A stretch of 23,949 nucleotides of DNA from Piscibacillus sp052246295 (GTDB taxonomy: Bacteria > Bacillota > Bacilli > Bacillales > Alkalibacillaceae): assembly GCA_052246295.1 (NCBI GenBank), contig JBQQCO010000030.1; one strand, written 5' to 3'. Numbering within the stretch: position 1 is the stretch's first letter; every line of letters starts with the position of its first letter. Shown piece after piece: positions 15,115 to 21,727 of this stretch. The notes under the pieces were generated by a model. The model was given only the letters and a program-made list of their open reading frames with translations. It was not told the origin of the DNA and did no database searches. The translations under genes were made by a program, and so were the position numbers.

Positions 15115-15266
15115 GCACTGTCTAGCGCAATGCGCCCAACCACTGGGTGACTTCCCGCCTAAACCTACGATAAGTCAACATCGGCTCACGAATTCGCCGT
15201 GTTTCCTTTATCTCAGTTCAGACGGTCCAGTCACTGCGTGGTTAAACAGGCGCTTGCGCCTTTCTT
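15115..15266. repeat. Palindromic intergenic repeat element between flgL and yviE
   Basis: GCGCA and GCGCC (15125-15129, 15132-15136) pair with GGCGC and TGCGC (15249-15253, 15255-15259). AACCAC and GTGACT (15138-15143, 15147-15152) pair with AGTCAC and GTGGTT (15229-15234, 15238-15243), leaving a 3x3 internal loop. The two arms thus close over about 75 nt. The inside holds a CACG...CGTG hairpin (15187-15201), and the right end is itself a hairpin (AGGCGCTTGCGCCT). The base composition is clearly more GC-rich than the surroundings. The layout resembles the mobile palindromic or structured-RNA repeats common in Bacillaceae intergenic regions; the GCGCTTGCGCCTTTCTTA end looks familiar to me from such repeats, but I cannot confirm this. 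The edges are approximate. Confidence 0.7.
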
Positions 15267-15282
15267 AAATGTGGTGATGAAT

Positions 15283-15876
15283 ATGGATTTTCCAAAACTT
15301 AATATAACTCAGCAATCAGCCAAGATTGGAATGAATCAAACACCTGGTCAGCTTTCAATTCGTCAACCTCAGGCAGATCTAGAAATTAGCCAACCACCAG
15401 CTGACTTGAAGATACACAGACGACCATCGAAACTGACGATTGATCAGTCACAAGTGTTCAAAGAATTAAACATGGTGGGTCCACTCGAGTCGACAAAGCA
15501 AGCGGCGCAAGAAGGTGAGCGAAAGGCTGCTGAGGGAACAAGCCGCGTGGCGAATGAGGGTGATCAACTGATGCGCATTGAGAACGGCACAGATGGGGTT
15601 ATTGCTCAGATAGCTGAACGAAACGCGTTTGATGATTATCAACCGATACAGATGAAATGGATCCCGTCTAACTTTGCGGTGAAGTTTGATTACGACCCAG
15701 GCGATGTTGAGGTAGAAGCAAATGCTAACAAGCCAATCATTAATGCCAAGCACAACAAACCAGAGGTTGATTATCAACAATCTAAGCTTGAGACTTATTT
15801 ACAACAAAAGAATTCTATCGATATAAACTTTGAGAATTTAAAATATAAAAATTTAGGGTTCGAAATGGAGATCTAA
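15283..15876 (+). CDS. yviE: YviE, DUF6470 family flagellar-locus protein
   Basis: This protein of about 198 aa matches B. subtilis YviE from its start (MDFPKLNITQQSAKIGM). The N-terminal quarter repeats a short beta-type motif: GQLSIRQPQADLEI, SQPPADLKIHRRPSKLTI. A helical middle follows with GDQLMRIENG, and the C-terminal third is again beta-like with WIPSNFAVKFDYDPGDVEV and NKPEVDYQQSKLETYLQQK. Function is unknown; it is conserved next to fliW-csrA. An open frame extends back to 15199 but that part is repeat-element sequence, so I start at ATG 15283 with GGTGAT at 15273-15278 as a weak ribosome site; ATG 15277 is the alternative. The palindromic element ends only about 15 nt before the gene. 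Confidence 0.85.
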   Translation: MDFPKLNITQQSAKIGMNQTPGQLSIRQPQADLEISQPPADLKIHRRPSKLTIDQSQVFKELNMVGPLESTKQAAQEGERKAAEGTSRVANEGDQLMRIENGTDGVIAQIAERNAFDDYQPIQMKWIPSNFAVKFDYDPGDVEVEANANKPIINAKHNKPEVDYQQSKLETYLQQKNSIDINFENLKYKNLGFEMEI

Positions 15877-15892
15877 AAGGAAGTGGTGACTT

Positions 15893-16333
15893 ATGAAAAT
15901 AACGACTTTATACTTCGGCGAGATTGAAGTCAATGATCAAGATGTATTGACGTTTGAAAGTGGATTGCCAGGGTTCCAAGAGCATAAACAATTCGTATTG
16001 TTAGATTTAGAAGGAAACCCTGCGTTTAAGGTGTTGCAATCTTTAAAACAAGAAAACCTAGCATTTATTGTCACAAATCCATTTTTAATAGAAGCAAAAT
16101 ATGAATTTGAATTAGAGGAAGCATCAAAACAACAATTAAAGTTAGAAGAGCCGAATGATGTTCAAGTGTGGAACATCGTGACAGTGCAGGATCCATTTGA
16201 ACAATCTACGGTTAACTTGAAGGGCCCAATCGTCATTAATGCAAAGAAAAACCTTGCCAAGCAATTACTATTATCAGAGTCCAACTACTCTACGAAACAT
16301 TCGATCAAGGGAGGGGGAGCCAAGCCATGCTAG
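15893..16333 (+). CDS. fliW: Flagellar assembly factor FliW
   Basis: FliW binds either flagellin (Hag) or CsrA. When Hag accumulates in the cytoplasm it takes FliW away, freeing CsrA to shut off hag translation. The 146-aa protein has the family features FGEIEVNDQDVLTFESGLPGF (about 8-28), FKVLQSLKQENLAFIV (about 45-60), VWNIVTVQDP (about 93-102) and TVNLKGPIVIN (about 107-117). The ribosome site AAAGGAAGTGGTGA precedes the ATG. Its 3' end overlaps csrA by 7 nt, so the antagonist pair is translationally coupled. The C-terminal tail SIKGGGAKPC is partly dictated by the csrA ribosome site in the same bases. Confidence 0.95.
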   Translation: MKITTLYFGEIEVNDQDVLTFESGLPGFQEHKQFVLLDLEGNPAFKVLQSLKQENLAFIVTNPFLIEAKYEFELEEASKQQLKLEEPNDVQVWNIVTVQDPFEQSTVNLKGPIVINAKKNLAKQLLLSESNYSTKHSIKGGGAKPC

Positions 16334-16554
16334 TACTCACAAGGAAAGTCGGTGAATCGATTCAAATCGGCAATGACATAGAATTGAAAGTAGTATCCAT
16401 TAATGGTGATCAAGTTAAGCTTGGTATTGACGCTCCCAAAAACATCGATATCCATCGCTCAGAAATTTATCAACAAATACTAGAGGAAAACAAAAATGCT
16501 AGTCAATTGACACCTGATACAATAAATTTATTAAAAAATACAAAAAACGACTAA
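16327..16554 (+). CDS. csrA: Carbon storage regulator CsrA
   Basis: CsrA is a small homodimeric RNA-binding protein that represses translation by binding GGA motifs over ribosome sites. The 75-aa product is canonical: MLVLTRKVGESIQIGNDIELKVV (with the RNA-contacting LTRK of strand beta-1), QVKLGIDAPKNIDIHRSEIY (with the conserved GIDAP and R44-like region) and a C-terminal helix. The extended C-terminal part (about 56-75) is the portion FliW binds in B. subtilis. The ribosome site GGGAGGGGGAG lies inside the end of fliW. The stop codon TAA overlaps the -35 box of the hag promoter. Its main target, the hag leader, follows directly. Confidence 0.97.
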   Translation: MLVLTRKVGESIQIGNDIELKVVSINGDQVKLGIDAPKNIDIHRSEIYQQILEENKNASQLTPDTINLLKNTKND

Positions 16555-16578
16555 ACCTTTTTAAAAATCCTCCGATAT
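16552..16578 (+). promoter_or_regulatory. Sigma-D promoter of hag
   Basis: TAAA (16552-16555) and TCCGATAT (16571-16578) are 15 nt apart, a near-consensus sigma-D promoter. The TAAA overlaps the csrA stop codon. Transcription would begin near 16585 and give a leader of roughly 90 nt. Confidence 0.92.
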
Positions 16579-16631
16579 AAAACATGTAAGATAATCAGTC
16601 AAATGTCGGCCGACTTTCTGACTGTTTCATC

Positions 16632-16651
16632 TTGCCACAAGGACGTGGCAA
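16632..16651 (+). promoter_or_regulatory. CsrA-binding hairpin in the hag leader
   Basis: TTGCCAC (16632-16638) pairs with GTGGCAA (16645-16651), presenting AAGGAC in the loop, so the CsrA core GGA is displayed in a hairpin loop. A second GGA lies in the Shine-Dalgarno AAGGAGGA at 16663-16670. This matches the two-site arrangement known from B. subtilis hag, where a CsrA dimer bridges both sites and blocks the ribosome. Confidence 0.85.
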
Positions 16652-16677
16652 TTATAAAACTCAAGGAGGAATTTTAA

Positions 16678-17814
16678 ATGATTATCAACAACAACATTCC
16701 AGCGTTGAATACTCACCGTCAAATGGGTATCAACCAAGGTAACATGCAATCTTCAATGGAGAAATTATCTTCAGGTCTACGTATTAACCGTGCAGGTGAC
16801 GACGCTGCAGGACTAGCAATTTCAGAGAAAATGCGTGCACAGATTAATGGTTTAGATCAAGCAAGTCGTAACGCACAAGATGGAATTTCTTTAATCCAAA
16901 CGGCTGAGGGTGCACTAGACGAAACACATAATATTTTACAGCGTATGCGTGAACTTGCAGTACAATCAGCAAATGATACAAACGTGGAAGTTGACCGTGA
17001 AGAACTACAAAAAGAAGTCGATCAGTTAGCGCAAGAGATAAACAGAATATCAGATAACACAGAATTCAATACCCAGAATTTATTAGATGGTACTTTCCAA
17101 GGTAAATTTCATATCGGTGCAAACGCTGGTCAAGACATTGATTTGTCAATAGATAGTATGAGTTCAGAAGCATTAAATGTGCAAGGAATTGACACCGCTG
17201 GTACTGGAACATTAGATACTGATATCGAATTAACTAGCTCTTTGGGAGAACCAGTTACTGTTGAAACCGCAGCTGCAGCAGGAGAAGCAGTGTCTGAGAC
17301 TACTGCATCTTTTGATAAGGATACAAATACATTAACTATTACTTATGCTCAACAAGCTGATGATTCAATTACTGGAACTAAACAAGACGCAGTAGATGCT
17401 ATTAATGATTTAGGGATAGGGGTTACTGCTTCAATTGATGCTAATGGAACTGTCACAGGTACTGCAGGCCAATCTACTAGTGTTTCAGCAGCAACTTTTG
17501 ATGAAAATAAGGGTATCAATATTTCTAGTCAAGAAGATGCAAGTAATTCAATTGGTATCATAAATACTGCAATTGAAACAGTTTCAGCTGAAAGATCACA
17601 ACTTGGTGCGACTCAGAATCGTTTAGAGCACACAATTTCTAACTTGGATAATGCTTCTGAGAACTTGTCAGCTGCGGAATCTCGTATTCGTGACGTTGAT
17701 ATGGCTAAAGAAATGATGGAGATGACTCGTGCAAATATTCTTTCTCAAGCATCTCAGTCTATGTTAGCTCAAGCTAACCAACAACCACAATCAGTATTAC
17801 AATTACTTGGTTAA
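16678..17814 (+). CDS. hag: Flagellin Hag
   Basis: This is the flagellar filament subunit, exported by the flagellar type III system with FliS as chaperone. The 378-aa protein has conserved D0/D1 ends: MIINNNIPALNTHRQMG, LSSGLRINRAGDDAAGLAISEKMR (about 30-53) and FNTQNLLDG at 130-138 at the N-terminal side. The C-terminal side has NRLEHTISNLDNASENLSAAESRIRDVDMAKEM (about 314-346) and QANQQPQSVLQLLG. Residues about 170-285 are a variable surface domain rich in Thr, Ala, Asp and Gly, making it some 70 aa longer than the B. subtilis protein (304 aa). The ribosome site AAGGAGGA sits 7 nt before the ATG. Expression is controlled by sigma-D at 16552 and by CsrA on the leader. A strong terminator follows. 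Confidence 0.97.
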   Translation: MIINNNIPALNTHRQMGINQGNMQSSMEKLSSGLRINRAGDDAAGLAISEKMRAQINGLDQASRNAQDGISLIQTAEGALDETHNILQRMRELAVQSANDTNVEVDREELQKEVDQLAQEINRISDNTEFNTQNLLDGTFQGKFHIGANAGQDIDLSIDSMSSEALNVQGIDTAGTGTLDTDIELTSSLGEPVTVETAAAAGEAVSETTASFDKDTNTLTITYAQQADDSITGTKQDAVDAINDLGIGVTASIDANGTVTGTAGQSTSVSAATFDENKGINISSQEDASNSIGIINTAIETVSAERSQLGATQNRLEHTISNLDNASENLSAAESRIRDVDMAKEMMEMTRANILSQASQSMLAQANQQPQSVLQLLG

Positions 17815-17823
17815 TTTTAACAT

Positions 17824-17853
17824 AGAGACTCTATTAATTTAGAGTCTCTTTTA
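17824..17853 (+). terminator. Terminator of hag
   Basis: AGAGACTCTA (17824-17833) pairs with TAGAGTCTCT (17840-17849), followed by TTTT. It lies 9 nt after the hag stop codon. Confidence 0.92.
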
Positions 17854-17884
17854 AAATGATTTTCTTTCAATGGAAGTGTGAGAA

Positions 17885-18457
17885 ATGGAAAAGTATGATT
17901 TAAGAATTCGTATAGATTTTGAAGTCAATTCTTTATATGATCTGGCATATCTTTCAGTAGATATATATCAGTTAATAGTTTTTTGCGAATTATTGGAAGA
18001 TGATAAAGTAGAAGATGAGTTAAAAATTTTTCTTGATAACCTTAATTCATTACATAGGTACAGTAAGAGTCTTATAAGGTTTAGAGAAAAAGTGAAAATA
18101 GTTCATCTTAAAGATGGAAGCATGGAAATATTTGTTGGCGAAGTTACGGAATTAACTAAGCTAATATTACCTTTCATTTCAGCTTATGTCGTGAATAAAA
18201 TTAGGTTAAATAAAGAGAAAGTGACATTCGAAATTGAATCAGATGACTATGAACTTAATTTACTTTTTGATGAGTTAAAACAAGGATATTACGGTCTAGA
18301 AGAGGAAAAATGGTTTGATTGGCTACAAGATATATTAAAAAGTAGGGGTTATAGTGTAGAAGTAGTGAATAAAGATTGTTATAAAGTAATAAAAGGTTAT
18401 GGTAGAAGAATAGTAAAAACTATACCCAAAAATATAAAACCTCACAGTGATGAATGA
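17885..18457 (+). CDS. Unrecognised 190-aa protein between hag and flaG
   Basis: I do not recognise this protein. It has 190 residues, many Lys, Glu, Leu and Ile, and no signal peptide. The N-terminal half contains a Tyr/Leu-rich helical stretch (about 18-60). A hydrophobic segment LTKLILPFISAYVVNKIRL lies at about 89-107 and could be a membrane-associated helix or just a core helix. The C-terminal part is basic (GYGRRIVKTIPKNIKP). Its coding sequence looks more AT-rich than the flagellar genes on both sides. The ribosome site is weak (GGAAGTGTGAG before the ATG). It sits between two similar terminators, so it would need its own promoter or read-through from hag. B. subtilis has no gene here. 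It may be an accessory insertion. The ORF is long enough to be real. Confidence 0.6.
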   Translation: MEKYDLRIRIDFEVNSLYDLAYLSVDIYQLIVFCELLEDDKVEDELKIFLDNLNSLHRYSKSLIRFREKVKIVHLKDGSMEIFVGEVTELTKLILPFISAYVVNKIRLNKEKVTFEIESDDYELNLLFDELKQGYYGLEEEKWFDWLQDILKSRGYSVEVVNKDCYKVIKGYGRRIVKTIPKNIKPHSDE

Positions 18458-18527
18458 AAGTTATTCATTTTAAAGGTAATAATGAATGAGAAGTTGACTT
18501 TTAGCCAAAAGTTTTAATTAAGTTTTT

Positions 18528-18557
18528 GAGACTCTTCATTTTAGAGTTTCTTTTTTT
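18528..18557 (+). terminator. Terminator after the orphan gene, similar to the hag terminator
   Basis: GAGACTCT (18528-18535) pairs with AGAGTTTC (18543-18550) with wobbles, followed by seven T. Stem and loop closely resemble the hag terminator at 17824-17853 (GAGACTCT...AGAGTCTC). Confidence 0.85.
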
Positions 18558-18569
18558 GTTTATTAGACT

Positions 18570-18595
18570 TAAAAATTCCCAAAAACTGCCGATAT
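18570..18595 (+). promoter_or_regulatory. Sigma-D promoter of flaG-fliD-fliS-fliT
   Basis: TAAA (18570-18573) and a perfect GCCGATAT (18588-18595) are 14 nt apart. It lies 36 nt before flaG and matches the sigma-D consensus. Confidence 0.88.
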
Positions 18596-18631
18596 AAAAT
18601 ATAAAGAACATTTTGAGGAGTTGTTTGGTAG

Positions 18632-19003
18632 ATGAAAGTAGAAGCGATTTTATCTAATTCTCAACTCCTGCGGGGCACGGGCGAACAAACATTACATAAA
18701 TCGAACAGCGTGAATCAGAAACCGGCATTGCAGGCGAATGAAAAAAGGGATGACTTATATCAGCCAGTAGAAGAAATAACAAAAGAAAAGGCTGAAGAAC
18801 TAGTGGAAGGTTTAAATGATTTTCTTGAACCTATGAATACATCGGTACAGTTTGAGTTTCATGATAAGCTAGATCGATATTATGTTTCAGTAGTAGATAG
18901 AGAAACAGATGAAGTCGTTAAAGAGATTCCACCTAAAAAATTACTAGATGTATATGCCGCTATGGCAGAGTTTATGGGCTTTATCGTTGATGAGCGAATT
19001 TAA
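18632..19003 (+). CDS. flaG: FlaG family protein (YvyC)
   Basis: FlaG proteins are small flagellar-locus proteins, often linked to filament length control, found beside fliD. The 123-aa product has a disordered polar N-terminus (about 1-45) and a FlaG domain with VQFEFHDKLDRYYVSVVDRETDEVVKEIPPKKLLDVYAAMAEFMGFIVDERI (quoted here only as key motifs: FEFHDKLDRYYV, VVKEIPPKKLLD, and FMGFIVDERI). The ribosome site GAGGAG (18615-18620) is 11 nt before the ATG, somewhat distant. fliD follows 14 nt later. It is first in a sigma-D transcribed operon. Confidence 0.92.
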   Translation: MKVEAILSNSQLLRGTGEQTLHKSNSVNQKPALQANEKRDDLYQPVEEITKEKAEELVEGLNDFLEPMNTSVQFEFHDKLDRYYVSVVDRETDEVVKEIPPKKLLDVYAAMAEFMGFIVDERI

Positions 19004-19017
19004 ATGAGGTGAGGAAC

Positions 19018-20508
19018 ATGATTAACAATAATATGCGAATGACTGGGTTTGCATCTGGGATGGATATTAACCAAATGGTTAAGGACCTCATGCAGGCTGA
19101 ACGGTTACCGTTACAGAAGATGGAACAGGACCAGTTGTGGTTAACGCAGCGTCGTGATGCGTATCGTGAAGTGAATACAAAGCTATTAGAATTTGACAAT
19201 AAGTTTTTAGATATGCGTATGTCTTCAACTTATACGTCGAAAACAGCGTCTAGTTCATCGGATGCGATTTCAGTTACGGCTAGTAATCAGGCTACGGATG
19301 GAAATTATTCGTTTGAAGTGACTCAGTTAGCAAGTGCCGCAACACGTTATTCGGGTGTAGATGGGACTGCTTTTGGACAAGGGTATGATGCTGATCAAGC
19401 CTTAGCTGCTGAATATGTGGGTGAAGAAGTGAGTTTTGCTTATCACGACCAAAGCCCAGATAGTCCTAAGACAGTATCTTTCACGATTCAAGATGGCGAG
19501 TCACTAAACGATGTATTAGGACGTATATCTGAAGAGTCTGGTGGTGCCGTTCGAGCATTTTACGATCAGAACTCAGATCGTGTATTTATGGAACGTACGG
19601 AAACAGGTGATTTTAATCAAGGTGGTTTAGAATTTGAAGGTTTAAATGCCTTCTTTACAGATACGTTAAATATTTCTGCTGACGAACAAGGTGGAAAGGA
19701 TGCTGAGTTCACATACAACGATATTGCGATGACATCTCATTCGAATAATTATCAATTTAACGGGATGAATCTGACATTTAATTCTACTGGGTCTGCCAAT
19801 GTCTCAGTTTCACATGATGTTGATGGTTCTGTTGATAAGATTAAAGAGTTTGTTGAACAATACAATGAGTTAATAGATTTTATGAATGAAAAGGTAGGCG
19901 AGGAACGTCATCGTGATTACCCACCTTTAACGGAAGACCAAAGAAAGGATATGTCTGAACGTGAGATTGAACTTTGGGAAGAGCGTTCAAAGAGTGGTGA
20001 GCTTAGAAATGATGGGATTCTACGCTCGGCATTGTCTGGTATGCGTTCGGCGTGGTATGAGTCGGTTGATAACCCAAATGGTGATTTGAGTCGTATGATG
20101 GATGTTGGAATCACAACTACATCAAATTGGCGCCAGGGTGGTAAATTAGAAATCGATGAAACTAAATTACGAGAGAAGTTACAAGAAAACCCAAGTGCGG
20201 TTCATCGTTTGTTTTCTAATAGTGATGAAGGTAATTCGCGAGGGATCCTCAATCGTGTTGAAGATGTCGTGGAATCAACACGTGATCGTATCAGGGACCG
20301 TGCTGGTACGGCGACTCAAACAGAACATCAATACACAATGGGGCGCGAACTGAAAAATATGGCAGAGCGTATGGCAAACTTTGAACGTCGTATGCAACAG
20401 ACGGAACAGCGTTATTGGGACCAATTTACTGCTATGGAAAAAGCTATGCAGAAATATAACGAACAAGCGTCATTTATGATGCAAAATTTCGGCGGTGGAA
20501 TGCAGTAA
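19018..20508 (+). CDS. fliD: Flagellar filament cap protein FliD (HAP2)
   Basis: FliD forms the pentameric or hexameric cap under which flagellin folds. The 496-aa protein starts MINNNMRMTGFASGMDINQMVKDLMQAERLPL, with the family hallmark TGFASGMD. The FliD_N domain covers about 10-105 with TASNQATDGNYSFEVTQLASAA. The FliD_C domain covers about 225-480 and includes VDKIKEFVEQYNELIDFMNEKV, SGELRNDGILRSALSGMRS and LREKLQENPSAVHRLFS. It ends in a coiled-coil tail. A GTG at 19009 is in frame, but AGGTGAGG immediately before ATG 19018 makes ATG the better start. flaG precedes it by 14 nt and its chaperone fliS/fliT genes follow, consistent with one operon. Confidence 0.95.
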   Translation: MINNNMRMTGFASGMDINQMVKDLMQAERLPLQKMEQDQLWLTQRRDAYREVNTKLLEFDNKFLDMRMSSTYTSKTASSSSDAISVTASNQATDGNYSFEVTQLASAATRYSGVDGTAFGQGYDADQALAAEYVGEEVSFAYHDQSPDSPKTVSFTIQDGESLNDVLGRISEESGGAVRAFYDQNSDRVFMERTETGDFNQGGLEFEGLNAFFTDTLNISADEQGGKDAEFTYNDIAMTSHSNNYQFNGMNLTFNSTGSANVSVSHDVDGSVDKIKEFVEQYNELIDFMNEKVGEERHRDYPPLTEDQRKDMSEREIELWEERSKSGELRNDGILRSALSGMRSAWYESVDNPNGDLSRMMDVGITTTSNWRQGGKLEIDETKLREKLQENPSAVHRLFSNSDEGNSRGILNRVEDVVESTRDRIRDRAGTATQTEHQYTMGRELKNMAERMANFERRMQQTEQRYWDQFTAMEKAMQKYNEQASFMMQNFGGGMQ

Positions 20509-20526
20509 TAAAAGGAGTGTTAGGAA

Positions 20527-20919
20527 ATGGCTTATGGAGCACAACCTCATTTAGCTTATCATCAAAATTCGGTCACAACAGCAACACCAGAAGGGTTAAC
20601 CTTAAAACTTTATAGTGGGTGTATTCGCTTTATTAAACTAGCGAAAAAAGCAATGGATGAAAAAAACATTCAAGAAAAAAACACAAATATCCAAAAAGCC
20701 CAAGACATTATTCGTGAATTGATGGTAACATTGAATATGGATTATGAAATCTCTCATCAATTAATGCCTCTTTACGAATACATGAACCATCAGTTAATGC
20801 AGGCGAATATTAAAAATGATCCTGCTTTGTTGGATGAGGTTCAAGGGATGGCAGAAGATTTTCGTGAAACTTGGCAACAGGTAATCAAAGCGAATAAGCT
20901 TCAAAAACAAGCAAGATAG
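20527..20919 (+). CDS. fliS: Flagellin export chaperone FliS
   Basis: FliS binds the C-terminal D0 helix of flagellin in the cytosol, prevents early polymerisation and delivers it to FlhA; in Bacillus it also helps FliW-Hag interplay. The 130-aa protein is all-helical with the family signature AYHQNSVTTATPEGLTLKLYSGCIRFIKLAKKAM (shown here as its core motifs AYHQNSV, TPEGLTLKLYSG). It also has LMVTLNMDYEISHQLMPLYEYMNHQLMQAN in the middle. The start ATG has AAAAGGAGTG upstream. Gaps of 18 nt to fliD and 10 nt to fliT mark an operon. Confidence 0.95.
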   Translation: MAYGAQPHLAYHQNSVTTATPEGLTLKLYSGCIRFIKLAKKAMDEKNIQEKNTNIQKAQDIIRELMVTLNMDYEISHQLMPLYEYMNHQLMQANIKNDPALLDEVQGMAEDFRETWQQVIKANKLQKQAR

Positions 20920-20929
20920 GAGCTTTTGG

Positions 20930-21280
20930 ATGTCGGCGATAAAAGAACTACACCATTTAACAAATCAAATCGTGTCTCAATTTGAACAAGCAGATCAGTA
21001 TGCACGTGAAGAGCTGATTAAAAAGTTCGAGAATTTTGTTGAGCAGCGTGATCGGTTAATCAATGAGATTCAATCACCATACACTGAAGAAGAGAAGCAG
21101 TATGGTCAAGAAATTGTTAAACTGGATCAACGTTTAAAAGTGATGGTTAATGATTATCTTGGAAACATCCAAAAAGATATTGGTGTGGTCTCGAAGAAAA
21201 AGCAGTCCAACAAGAAATATATTAATCCATACGCAAATCTATATGGTATGGATGGTAGTTATATTGATAAGAAAAATTAA
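20930..21280 (+). CDS. fliT: FliT-like flagellar chaperone
   Basis: FliT is the export chaperone of the cap protein FliD. This 116-aa protein is helical and highly charged, with LTNQIVSQFEQADQYAREELIKKFENFVEQRDRLI (core FVEQRDRLI typical of the family) and VKLDQRLKVMVNDYLGNIQKDI. It ends in a basic, Tyr/Asn-rich tail (NPYANLYGMDGSYIDKKN) of the kind often found in Bacillus FliT. The family is weakly conserved, so position directly after fliS weighs heavily in the call. The start ATG is preceded by a modest GGAGC at 20919-20923. A clear terminator overlaps the stop codon. Confidence 0.88.
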   Translation: MSAIKELHHLTNQIVSQFEQADQYAREELIKKFENFVEQRDRLINEIQSPYTEEEKQYGQEIVKLDQRLKVMVNDYLGNIQKDIGVVSKKKQSNKKYINPYANLYGMDGSYIDKKN

Positions 21281-21303
21281 CTCAGGTCTTGCCTGAGTTT
21301 TTT
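21279..21303 (+). terminator. Terminator of flaG-fliD-fliS-fliT
   Basis: AACTCAGG (21279-21286) pairs with CCTGAGTT (21292-21299) around a five-base loop, followed by TTTT. It starts inside the fliT stop codon. Confidence 0.92.
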
Positions 21304-21305
21304 AA

Positions 21306-21334
21306 TGGACAAACACGAACAAATGTTCTAAAAT
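21306..21334 (+). promoter_or_regulatory. Sigma-A promoter with embedded LexA (SOS) box
   Basis: TGGACA (21306-21311) and TAAAAT (21329-21334) are separated by exactly 17 nt. Inside the spacer CGAACAAATGTTCT (21316-21329) matches the Bacillus LexA/DinR box CGAACRNRYGTTYC at 13 of 14 positions. A repressor here would block RNA polymerase directly. The promoter points at the coiled-coil gene starting 67 nt downstream. Confidence 0.72.
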
Positions 21335-21400
21335 GGTGTTATAAACTAGCTCTTTAACTTCTTCGTTGATTTGTTAAAATAAAATTAAGGAGATGGTGAC

Positions 21401-21646
21401 ATGGTTGAAGAGCGTTTAGAAAAAATGGAGAATATGCTTGTTCAGCTAGTTCAGATGGTTGAAGAGAATAACCAGACGACCAAAGAATTAAGTCATCGAG
21501 TGGATGGGATAGAAAACCAAATGGGTGGACTAGTGCGTCATATAGATCAATTAGAAGAGAAAAATGAATCTAGACACCAAGAACATATGAATAAATTTGA
21601 TGAAATTAAACTAGATCAAGATTTTATCTATGAAAAAACCAACTAA
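21401..21646 (+). CDS. Small coiled-coil protein under an SOS-type promoter, probably frameshifted at its C-terminus
   Basis: I cannot name this 81-aa protein. It is almost entirely heptad-like coiled coil (LEKMENMLVQLVQMVEENN, then LSHRVDGIENQMGGLVRHIDQLEEK). It resembles the many small Bacillus coiled-coil proteins of unknown role. A good ribosome site (AAGGAGATGGTGA) lies before the ATG. The frame ends ...DFIYEKTN, and right there the +1 frame continues KNEREIALIKRKYSI to a stop at 21690-21692. Removing one A near 21640 would give a smooth QDFIYEKT-TKNEREIALIKRK tail as in related proteins. So the gene probably ran to 21692 before a one-base insertion, or the base is an assembly error. The LexA box upstream suggests DNA-damage induction. 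B. subtilis has no gene between fliT and hpf. Confidence 0.7.
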   Translation: MVEERLEKMENMLVQLVQMVEENNQTTKELSHRVDGIENQMGGLVRHIDQLEEKNESRHQEHMNKFDEIKLDQDFIYEKTN

Positions 21647-21727
21647 AAATGAACGAGAGATTGCGTTAATCAAGCGCAAGTATTCGATATAAAAATTTTT
21701 CGACAAAATATTTTAAATTTTTTGACT

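Noticed and set aside
15199..15282. Extended N-terminus for yviE starting at 15199
   Set aside because: The extra residues are encoded by the palindromic repeat element and do not match YviE, whose homology starts at MDFPKL.
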